Assembly (NCBI GenBank): GCA_035578175.1
Contig: JAQMRL010000012.1
Coordinates: 19,602,048 to 19,666,047, forward strand
Origin: Catonia carolina
Taxonomy: Eukaryota > Arthropoda > Insecta > Hemiptera > Achilidae
Direction: 5' to 3'
DNA length: 64,000 nt
This document shows positions 10,791-19,762 of this stretch, one piece after another. A program made the translations under genes and the position numbers. Every line of letters begins with the position of its first letter. The stretch's first letter is position 1. Under the pieces are notes generated by a model. The model ran no database searches and was not told the DNA's origin. It saw only the letters and a list, made by a program, of their open reading frames with translations.

Positions 10791-11491
10791 CAGGTTAATA
10801 CTGCAATTTACCGATAACTCCCCAACGTACCAATTTAGAGAAAAACGCGAAGTAATCGTTAATGAGTGCGGATGTTGATGCAACTTATAAAAATATCTTT
10901 TGAGTATGCACTGTACTGACCAAAAATCCGTGATGAGGTGATTCCCAAATTAAACTAAAAATAAGTATATCAAAACTGTTTGTTTCGTATTTCACAGAGA
11001 ATATTTTTGTCTATTATTAATATTAATTCAAAGAGAGTGATTTGTTCGTTACAACTGGATTCTATGTTCGTTATATCAAATTTTCAATTGTGTTAATAGC
11101 ATATAATTAAAACTAACTAAATTTTCTATTTTCACACGTTATTACCGGATTTTTGTTGGAACCTACCTCGATAAAACCGAATTTTACTGTATATCATAAC
11201 TGTAATTTTTTGGCACTTCATTCTGTACTTTAAGCTATGAGAGGTTTAATTTGAAGCCCGTACTAATAATAGATGGTCTAATGCGATGGCCCTTGGACGA
11301 CCAATACTATTCACAATACCTTAACATATTGACTATTATATTGACCGTGTTAGGTGAATAAATAGGATTTTGTGTCAATATTGATGAAGTGTTGACGAAA
11401 ATCCGGATTTTATTCGCCCTTACACGATCAATAATGTTGACAATACATTTATCAATACTCGTATCAACCAGTCTCAATATTTCTCTACCTT

Positions 11492-12566
11492 AAGGTGCGG
11501 TTTCGTTTGTGCGATCGTCGCATGCGATTACGGCACGCAGTAATCGCATGCGACTGACGCATAGGTTGGGTAGTTTCGTTTGTGGAGTGGAACGTGCGAT
11601 CCAACTGCACGTCCGGGTTAACCGAAACCCGGGTTATCCGAAACGTCAAAAAATAGGCCTACTCAGTATTATAAATGTAATTTTTCTACAAATAACTGTA
11701 ATAAAAACAATGTATAATAAATTTTGTAAATTGTATTACTTCACCAAAATACTGTTTAAGCAAACTGAACTGTTAATTATAGCACGTAAAATATGCCTAC
11801 ATGACATTCAGCACTGCAGACAGGATTTTTACCGATAACATGAGTATTTTCCTTGGAGCGGTAGCCTACTACTAGGCCTACTGTTCATTTTGGCTACATC
11901 ACCTTTACTGCAAACGGTCAATTAGTACTGTATTTTGGTTGAATGGATACGGTAGTGTCTTGGTGAAATGGTATTTAACAATATCGTGTAAACGTAAACG
12001 CGTGGTCAAAACCATCGAAGCGACGCCCACTGATGTACTTTTAGTTAAACGTTGGTGGGACATTTCGGTAAGAAAACGAATGGAAAATAAAAACCAAAAC
12101 ATTTTTTTGATTTTTCAAAAAAAGAATTAAAATGCACGGAAAATATTTGACAATTAAATCGAACGAATAAAAGTTTTTAGGCCACAGTAATATTTTTTTA
12201 CAAAAACACCTTTTTCTTCTTATTTAAAAAAATCCGGCTTATCCGAAATCGGCTCACCCCAATTATTTCGGATTACCGGGAGTTTACTGTATCTATTCGA
12301 CGATGAAAGCAAGTTTGAAGGATCAAATTGTTGTAGTTTTTCTGCAGCTAACTCAATGAATTTTGCGTCATCGTCTTTGGAAAAACTCATTTTCAACTTC
12401 CAGACGCATGCGACTACTGCAGGTGATTGGTTCCCAAAGCAGTCGATGCAACCGACGCATGTGACCTCTTGCGTAGGACGAATAAACGGAACCACTTTTT
12501 AAGAAATCCATTTGATGAGTAATGGCAGTGACGCATGCGACGATCGTACAAACGAAACCGCACCTT
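11492..12566. mobile_element. PIF/Harbinger-like element with AAGGTGCGG ends
   Basis: Terminal inverted repeats of about 34 bp begin AAGGTGCGGTTTCGTTTGT at both ends. TTA/TCA next to the ends would be a decayed 3-bp TWA duplication. A minus-strand start MSFSKDDDAKFIELAAEKL (about 12330-12391) resembles a MADF domain, the companion protein of Harbinger transposons. A pogo remnant (11609-12289) is inserted inside. Confidence 0.55.
11609..12289 (+). mobile_element. pogo/Tigger remnant with transposase C-terminus
   Basis: The right end GGATTACCGGGAGTTTACTG is followed by TA, a typical Tigger/pogo terminus. The left end near 11609 (GTCCGGGTTAACCGAA) is a weaker match. A plus-strand reading at about 12025-12100, ATPTDVLLVKRWWDISVRKR, resembles the C-terminal tail of jerky/Tigger transposases. 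The catalytic core is absent. It is nested in the Harbinger-like element. Confidence 0.55.
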
Positions 12567-12654
12567 CACTCTATCAATATTATTGGCAAAATGTTTGTCA
12601 ATTAGTTCGCTCAGTACTTACCTTTTTCCGTTACGAATAGGGGTGTATCTAGGT

Positions 12655-13388
12655 GGTTTTAATCGGCGATTTGTCGAATGTTACCTTCCAAACATGGATA
12701 ATAGTACAAATGCTTGTATTACTATACTCGTCGAGTGAAACGCAAATGCTGGTTGAAGGAGTGGTTGAAAAAGAGAGATGTATTGTGCGGTTCCAGCTCC
12801 GTGTAGTTGCGGGGTGAAGGGTACAGGTGAAGTATAATGAATGAGTGACGCATGCCGGGAGAACGATTGTTGTATTACTCTGATACAAAACATTCGTTTT
12901 CAAACTTTCCGTAAAAACATATTTGCTTGTATTTATTACATTTATTTATTTACATATTTTGATATAAATTAGCAAGTTAAATATTATGAATCCGACCAAG
13001 TTAATAACTCTGTAGGTATTTGTTAAATTAATGCGCCGGCTAAGAATATTTTTTTAGTCTAGTTAGTTCACGCTACCACTACAAATGCATCAGCTGTGAA
13101 ACACTACATCTCATTCATTCTCCCACTTCTATAAAAACGCACTGCATTCCACAACAACTACACGCAGCTGGGACTCGAGCAATACATTCTCATCTAGTAC
13201 TGTTAAAGGAAACCAGCCTCAGTAGTGTTGACGATTTCAGGAACTACTTCCTAATGGAGGAAAGTACCTTTAACAAATTGTTACAGATGGTTGAACCCTT
13301 TAAGAGAGGACACAAATATGAGAGAAAGTATATGTGTTCGGGGAAGATTAGCCTTAACCCTGAGGTGCTTGGCCACAGGCAGAAATTA
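12655..13388 (+). pseudogene. PIF/Harbinger transposase N-terminal remnant A
   Basis: This is a broken Harbinger transposase. A basic segment RRVKRKCWLKEWLKKR lies near 12729-12776. DFRNYFLMEESTFNKLLQMV at about 13228-13290 corresponds to the family's conserved F-R-N-Y-F...F-LL helix block, and RLALTLRCLATG at 13349-13382 to its ERLA-TLR-LATG motif. Frames shift between blocks. The remnant is cut at 13388 by another Harbinger element. Related pieces lie at 16205-16390 and 16552-17010. Confidence 0.75.
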
Positions 13389-13627
13389 AGGGCGGGTTCA
13401 GATGGCCGACTATCGCAGTTGTAAGTCGACACCACGCACCACTGACGGGTGCGGCAATCGCGTGAAATAGTTCACAATAGTGCTGTTGTCCGAAATTGCG
13501 ATCTTCATAATTTTTATTGCGATTTTTCAGTAACAGTTCAACCTTCTTGGTGTTTGCTGTGTTTCTGTGTAGTGTAAATGTGTAAACCGTAGTTATAGAA
13601 GTAGAGGAGGAGTATTTGTTTGTTATC

Positions 13628-13741
13628 ATGCTACAACGCGCTATTCGCCGAAGAAGATTTTACAAGCAATATTGGGTTCATCCCATTTTAAGTTCTCGCC
13701 TTCTTAAAGACCAGTTTCATCAGCTGAATTCTGAGCTATAA
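13628..13741 (+). pseudogene. Harbinger transposase N-terminus
   Basis: The reading starts MLQRAIRRRRFYKQYWVHPI and continues with LKDQFHQLNSEL. The arginine run followed by WVHPI is the usual start of insect Harbinger transposases. The frame stops at about 13740, so only about 38 residues remain and the DDE core is deleted. Confidence 0.75.
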
Positions 13742-13751
13742 GAGGTTTCTA

Positions 13752-13921
13752 TTTTTCTGCAGCCTCAATTCCTTCATATTCCGGGTACATTGCTGCACAA
13801 ACTTCTTCCCATGCCTTGTTTTTAAGATATTTATTTGCGTAGTGTGGAGATTCAAAGTCCCATAAGGCAGGCCTCTGCTCAACCTCAATTATAAACCTTT
13901 CCGTATCAAACTCAGACATTT
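13752..13921 (-). pseudogene. MADF-domain protein of Harbinger, N-terminal fragment
   Basis: From an ATG at 13919-13921 the minus strand reads MSEFDTERFIIEVEQRPALW and then NKYLKNKAWEEVC. This matches the start of a MADF (Myb/SANT-like) domain with its W-D-F and K-AW-EV positions. Harbinger transposons encode such a DNA-binding partner for nuclear import and end binding of the transposase. The frame is lost after about 56 residues. Confidence 0.8.
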
Positions 13922-13939
13922 CAAAATTAATTGGTAACT

Positions 13940-14339
13940 GTGTTGTTGTTGTTTAGGTCAACAGCCGAAAAGCTGGTTTGAACCTCTAGAGATTTTACTA
14001 AGTAAAACGAGGAGTGAGGTGGTTTACCATTGCTTTCCTCACTGAGTGGAAAAGTACACTTATCAGCATGCCGGGCCCTCTGAAAAGCACATATCTCCAC
14101 TCTGTAAATGACACCTTCACTTCATTCACCACAGGGTCTGGCTGTACAATGAAATTCATTACTTTCAGAGGAGATAACTCTGATTAGTGTCTTTTACACC
14201 TCTACCTCTTCTGTTCTTAAATGATTCAGTCATTTAATTGGCTGACCATGTGATAAGAAACAGAAATATTTATTTTAGCCCTGCAACGAACAGATTGAAT
14301 GTAAATAATTTGACACTCCACCTGTCTGTTATGGGCAAA
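13940..14339 (-). mobile_element. SINE-like repeat A, copy 4
   Basis: This complete minus-strand copy is flanked by the perfect 11-bp duplication AATTGGTAACT (13929-13939 and 14340-14350). The plus strand reads TGTTGTTGTTGTTTAGGTCA at the tail side and CCTGTCTGTTATGGGCAAAA at the head side. It defines the ends of the family. Confidence 0.85.
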
Positions 14340-14848
14340 AATTGGTAACTATGAACAATAAACTACAAAATGTATAAAAATTATACTGATGTCCTATTCA
14401 CTGACGCAACTCTCAATGCTTGCGTCTGTGGTACTAAGCTAGGCGGGAGTCGGTTGCAGAAGTCAGTGGTACCACGCATCGCATTGTCATGTGAAGTAGT
14501 GGGTGCGACTGCCATAGTGCGCTGCGTCAGTGTTACGAGAGGCGTGGCGTGCGATTAGTGGTAACGACTTACCACTGATGGCGATAGTCGGCCGGCGGCC
14601 ATCTGAACCAGGCCTTAGTTAATGGGTCGGTCATTTTCACCACTTGTTCTTCACCGGTGCGCTACTTGAACAGAAATGAGGATTGATGGAAATATTGACC
14701 CCGCCCCTACACGGTCAATTGTAGTAACAATATCCCCTCCGATTTCCAGTATTGGTGCTCAAAAATCAAACAATTCGGATTTTTGTCAATACTTTATCAA
14801 TATCGACCGTTAGTCCAAATTGTTCACCTTACGCGGTCAATAATAATA

Positions 14849-16010
14849 GTTATGTCTACACTCGTGCGATTTAGCATGCGCTTAGAGGCATGCAATTTCA
14901 CCTGTCCGCACTCGTTTGAAGAGCTTTATCTAAAAAAAACATAACGAATATTTTTGAACACTACACTACATTGAAGCCTGTTCTTTCCTGCGTTTATTGG
15001 TTTGACTTAGATTATTTTATTTTGAAACTAGTCGGAGATGCAGCAATTCACGCATACTCAGATTACTCAGATTTTAGCCGGGTTTCCGTTAATGTAGTTT
15101 TTAAACTTTCGTTACTTCCTCCAGGCTTTTCATAAAAGAACGGCGTTTAAGTATGTTGAAGATCAGAGTTCTCTCTACATGAACATTTTAAAATAGAAGT
15201 CTGATATTCCTTTTTAAAATGCCGGCCATTTTTTTTTAAAGTGTATTATGGCTTTACGTAAAGATAAGGAAATTATTTTTGGACTAAACCATGCATTTTT
15301 ACAGCGGTATTGTGCCATTTATCGTATTTTTCATTTGTAATTAGAAATAGATATGTGGTGTAAATAGAAAATTCTATTAGCCTCTAAACTTCTTTAGAGG
15401 AAACTGAGCTCTAAAACGTATCCGCTCCGAGTATAGTCGTTTAGAAAAATAAATTTCTGTGTTTTTCCTGCTGCAAGTCATTCCGTAGCTCATTTTGAAT
15501 TATTTAACGATGTTTTTATTAAAAAAATAAACGCCTTGCTTAACATAATATTGTTGTGAAAATGCATGGTTTAGTCCAGAAATCATTTCCTTACCTTTAC
15601 GTGGAGCCAAAAAAGTTTTAAAAAATGGCCGGAATATTAAAACGGAACATGAGATTTAACGTTTAAAATATTCATATTGTAGAAAAAACTCTGATTTTCA
15701 ACGTACTTAAGCGCCGATTTTTATGAAAAGACTGGACGGAGTAATGGACGTTTAAAAACCACATTAACGGAAAACCGGCTAAAAACTTGAGTACTTTTTT
15801 GCGTAAATTGCTGGAGTTATCTGCGATTAATTTCTAAATAAAACAATCTAAATTAAACCAATCAATGCAGGAAAGAAAGTGTTCAAAAATATTCGTTATG
15901 TTTTTTTGAGACAAAGCTCTTCAAACGAGTGCGGTCAGGTGAAATGGCATGCCTCTAAGCGCATGAGATGTAGCATGCAAGTTGAAAGAGCGCACGAGTG
16001 TGGGCATACC
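14849..16010. mobile_element. Long-arm foldback element
   Basis: The two halves are inverted copies of each other. Ends read TATGTCTACACTCGTGCG (left) and, inverted, TATGCCCACACTCGTGCG (right). Arms of about 460 bp (14849-15310 and 15550-16010) share blocks such as GCGCTTAGAGGCATGC, CCGCACTCGTTTGAAGAGCT and the reverse-complemented GGACTAAACCATGCATTTT. The middle ~240 bp is unpaired. No coding region is recognised. Confidence 0.85.
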
Positions 16011-16204
16011 TAATGTCTATGTATTAACGTATTGTCAATATTATTGATCGTGTAAGGTCCGCATTAAAAAAATATAACTAAGACACTGCTGGTATAATCG
16101 TTACTGAAAATAATAGAATTAATTTGGATTCACAAAAGTTAAAATTAGATTTTTAAACAGGGTGAATATCAAGATGAATAAAATTTACTTTTAAAAGAAA
16201 ATTA

Positions 16205-16390
16205 GCTTCAGCGATATTGACGATTCCAAGAATTAATTTCGATTGGAGAAAAGTACCTACCTTAACAAATTATCACAGATGATTGGACCATTTCTGAAAA
16301 AGGAGGATGCAAATGTGAGAGAAAGTGTTAGCGTTACGGACAGGTTAGCCTTAACCCTGAGGTACTTGGCCACAAGAAAGATATTTTAAA
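16205..16390 (+). pseudogene. PIF/Harbinger transposase remnant B
   Basis: The plus strand reads QMIGPFLKKEDANVRESVSV followed by TDRLALTLRYLAT (about 16275-16377), the same region as in remnant A. It is a short decayed fragment with no catalytic residues. Confidence 0.75.
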
Positions 16391-16551
16391 GACTTGAAGT
16401 TTTCTGTTATAATGTCAGAGTGTTAAGTTAGTCTCCGATTTTTCCCGACCTCTTTGGTGCAGCAGTCTTCTTTAATTCCCGAATAATAATGAAAATAAAC
16501 CCGGTAGCCAGAAGAGAGGATGTCAGAAAGAAGATAAAGTCTTCGGACAAA

Positions 16552-17010
16552 TTATTTGAAGGAATTAAAGAAGATTGCCGCATCCATAGAAGTCGATATA
16601 TAACTCGGACCAACTTTACTCACCGACATTATGCCAGAAAACTTCAAGTCTTCAAAATTTCTTCCTGAGACCAAGCATCTCTGGGTTATGGTGAATCTCT
16701 CCCGAACACTAATACTGCCTCTCATATTTGTGTCCTCCGTTTTCAAAAGTGGCTTAACCGTCTGCAACAATTTGTTAAAGGTAGGTACTTTCCTCCATCG
16801 AAAGAAGTTCTTGAAATCGTCGACATCACTGAGGCTAATTTCCTTTTGGTTTTATATTAGAATGTTTATCTCTGTTTTTCAACAATTCCTTTATCCAGCG
16901 TTTGCGTTTCATTCGACGAGTAGTAGTTCTAAGCTCCAAAATAACAGTTACGCAAGCTTTTGTACGATTATCCGTGTTTCAAGTATTAATGAATGTATTG
17001 TTAATATTAT
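16552..17010 (-). pseudogene. PIF/Harbinger transposase remnant C
   Basis: On the minus strand a basic start (RRMKRKRWIKELLKNRDK, about 16870-16923) is followed by MLQTVKPLLKTEDTNMRGSI and RERFTITQRCLVSGRNFEDL (16640-16770). The latter corresponds to the 'MR-SIS-ERL-TLR-LA-G' region of the family. It is in opposite orientation to remnants A and B. Confidence 0.75.
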
Positions 17011-17783
17011 GGTTGTTTAGGAGACGTTTATACGTTGTTTATAAGTTTCCATAGAAACGTCATCATTTTTGAAGTGGGAATAACTAATCATTTATTTCAT
17101 TATTAAACCTACATTGAACTGTGTCACTTTAATGCGTGTTGCGTATATCATTTTACTTTCTCTCTCTGTATATGAATATATAAGGAAGGAACGCACTATT
17201 TCCTTATATATGCATATAAGGGAGGAAAGTATTGTTTTCACGTGGATTTTTCATTTCTGCAAGCCGAGCCGTCAACGATAAGAAATATCTTTTCTGAAAA
17301 TATTGTCTACAATCAAAACACATGTAAACTAAAACCTATGTTGAACTGTCGTTTTAGTGTGTTGCCTATATCATTTTACTTTCTCTTTCTCTATATGAAT
17401 TTGTAAGGAAGGAACACGTTGTTTCCTTACATATGCATATAAGAAAGGAAAGTATTGTTTTCATGTCGATTTTTCGAAATCAAGTTTTCACCGGAAATCG
17501 GTACACGTTTTCAGGCCCCCTGAACCCAAAAAACATGTTTTTAGCGATTGTGTTTTTAGTGTGTGTGAACTAAATATATCAAGAACGGAATAGCGTTAGA
17601 AGTTGTAACTTAAAACTTAAGTTACTTACCACTACGGGACCCGACGCGATCATTTTATCAAAATCGGTCAACCGGGAGTAATAGTTTATTCGTGCAATTT
17701 TTCACGTTTTTCCGATTTTTTCAAAAACGTCCCCTACGATTTTTTTAAATCACATCATTTACTTCATTGTTTATTCTCTACAA

Positions 17784-18403
17784 CAGTGGTTCTCAAACTT
17801 TCTGACACCGCGACCATCTTTTTAGATTGAATATTTTGCCGATCCCTTCTGAATAATGTTAAGAAAATTTAAAAAATCTACGAAAGTTGTAATTTTTACT
17901 TAAGAATATGAGTGGATATTTGTGGGAGTCAATCCATTTAATGAGCTAGCTGTACAAAATGCTGAGCTAAGTGTTTATCTTCATCATCAACTATCATGAT
18001 AGAGCTATCAAGTGATCAGGCAATGAAATTAACTTTCAACAATAGTTGTGCCAACAAATTTTGGATTAAGTATTAAAAAGGAATACCCAAAACTGTCCAG
18101 AATAGCTTCGAACATTTTGAAACCATTTGCCACATCCTACAACTGTGAACAAGGATTTTACGTAATGGTAACCTTGAAACCCAAATTAAATCATTTGGCA
18201 CTGGAAAATGACATCATTTTGTGTTAAGAAAATAAATCCAAACATTCAAAAATTGGTTAATTCCAAATAAGCCCAAATTTCGCGTTAATTTAATTAGAAA
18301 AAGTTGTAAAATTAATGTACAATTTATGTGGTTTTTTTTAAATAAATAACTATTTTTAATTCCCCCCCCCCATATTTCGCAACCCACAGGTTGAAAAACA
18401 CTG
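17784..18403 (+). mobile_element. hAT element remnant (ZBED-type), 8-bp target duplication
   Basis: It starts CAGTGGTTCTCAAACTTTCT and ends GGTTGAAAAACACTG. It is flanked by CTCTACAA (17776-17783) and CTCTATAA (18404-18411), an 8-bp hAT-type duplication with one mismatch. The plus strand retains a dimerisation-domain-like stretch, KEYPKLSRIASNILKPFATS followed by YNCEQGFYVMVTLK. The bulk of the transposase is missing. Confidence 0.85.
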
Positions 18404-18853
18404 CTCTATAAGATCCCACATCAGCTGAAATTCTTGGGGCTTTCGCGAGAAAAATTGTTTTTTTTGTGCCTTAATATACATTCTAGGGCAACAGTTCATA
18501 TAATCAAAGTTGTAGAAAATTTAAAAACCTACAACTTTTATTTCAAGCATTTTTCTGTTCGCCGTTTAGTTTAGCGTTAATGATTTTCTGATTTTTTTTT
18601 CATCAAAATCGGTAAAAAATCGGATTTTTTAAATATTGCTTCCTTATTGTTCATTCTACTATAAAAGTGTATATGATTAAAGTTATAGAAAATAAAAATC
18701 TACAACTTTAATTTCAAGCATTTTCTTCTACAGAGCCTAGTTTAGCATCAATTAATTATTTCCCAGATTTTTAAGTTGAACAGAGGTTGATTTTCATTTT
18801 GTGTCATTCACTCATGATTAAAATTAAGTTATGTTTTTCATTTTACATTGTTT

Positions 18854-19199
18854 CTTCTTCTTCTTCTTCTTCTTCAGGTGCCTATCTGTTTCGAATGTTG
18901 GCGATCATCATAGCAATTCTCACTTAGTTTGTTGCACTATGAAATAGCTTTCTGAGCTCTTCCTGAACCAAGTTCTCAGATTTTGAAGTCACGACACCCT
19001 TTTTCTGCCAGGTCCACGCTTTCCATGTATTTTTCCCTGCAGAATGGCTTGTATGAATAACGTGAATCATTCCAAGATATTGGAGCTTCGTTCACTTGAT
19101 GTTGGAAATGATCTCCACGTCTTTCTTCATTCTCCTGAGAACCTCTGTATTTGGCATCCCAGCAGTCCATCAGACCCTCAACATTTATCTGTATAGCCA
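18854..19199 (-). mobile_element. LINE 3' end with (GAA)n tail
   Basis: The minus strand has the C-terminal ORF2 end of a non-LTR element in shifting frames (NKDVEIISNIK, LQYLGHIMRNEQRYSLLQ, FHSATNKVRIAMMIANIR). It ends in a (GAA)n tail, seen as (TTC)n at 18854-18876. ACATTGTTT at both sides (18845-18853, 19200-19208) is the target duplication within ACTT copy 5. Confidence 0.8.
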
Positions 19200-19684
19200 A
19201 CATTGTTTACTCATAATTAAACATAGGTTATAAATTTCATTTTTACATTAGCAAAAGAAAGTTGTGTGAATGTTTCACACAGATTTTTAAAAATTAGATT
19301 TACATCCAGCTGTTACACACATTATTCCATTTCATACATTCCTTTATCATACTTTTTTGAATGATGGGTATTATTTTAGATATGTATTTAAGTTTTAATC
19401 GCTGGTTTCTGTACTTAAATCATCTTCAGCTGAACTGTTGTATGAGCTGACTTGGATAAATCAGGGATGTATCCATTAGGAGCATTCTCCCCCGCCCCCG
19501 AAATATATATATTTGTGTGTGTGTGTGTGTGTGTGTGTATAGTTGCCTGCCTGCTTTTGTATACAATATTTTATTTTGCTCCCAAAAAAATTTCTGGATA
19601 AATATATTATAACATTCAGTCTGGATGAACTGGGTACAGTTAAATGAAAAATTATTTATTCGTATTATATTTCATTTGTTTCAG

Positions 19685-19762
19685 GTTTATATGCAAAGAT
19701 ATAGTTCAGAAAGGAAGTACTAAGGATATTGATCCTATGCCATTCATTGGTGGTATGGTTAT
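19685..19762 (+). CDS. SWEET1: SWEET exon a (loop after helix 1)
   Basis: The acceptor is tttgtttcag and the donor gtaagtat. The exon encodes FICKDIVQKGSTKDIDPMPF and then IGGMV. It starts with the last base of a split codon and ends after two bases of the next, so an upstream exon ending in phase 2 is required. Confidence 0.9.

Larger units (their letters stand above)
9674..11189 (-). mobile_element. pogo/Tigger-type element, non-autonomous
   Basis: The ends are CAGTAAAATTCTATTATAAC (left) and AAAACCGAATTTTACTG (right), flanked by TA at 9672-9673 and 11190-11191. CAGTAAAATTCGG-type ends and internal ATAACGAAC motifs near both termini are typical of Tigger/pogo. No pogo transposase was recognised; the interior is occupied by a tRNA-like SINE head and a LINE fragment. 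Confidence 0.7.
13389..14614. mobile_element. PIF/Harbinger element with GGTTCAGATGG ends
   Basis: Terminal repeats share GGTTCAGATGGCC and GACTATCGC at both ends and are flanked by TTA (13386-13388 and 14615-14617), the 3-bp TWA target duplication of PIF/Harbinger. It carries two fragmentary genes, a transposase start on plus and a MADF protein start on minus, plus an inserted SINE (13940-14339). It interrupts transposase remnant A. Confidence 0.8.
17155..19290 (+). mobile_element. ACTT element copy 5 with duplicated 5' end and insertions
   Basis: Two 5' ends occur in tandem (near 17152 and 17376), each with about 70 bp of preceding flank, so ~220 bp including flank was duplicated. The copy is interrupted by a hAT remnant (17784-18403) and a LINE tail (18854-19199). 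It ends GTGTGAATGTTTCACACAGAT at about 19287. Confidence 0.7.

Noticed and set aside
12649..12903. Two overlapping minus-strand frames (70 and 84 codons)
   Set aside because: Both are antisense to the Harbinger transposase start on the plus strand and have no family features.
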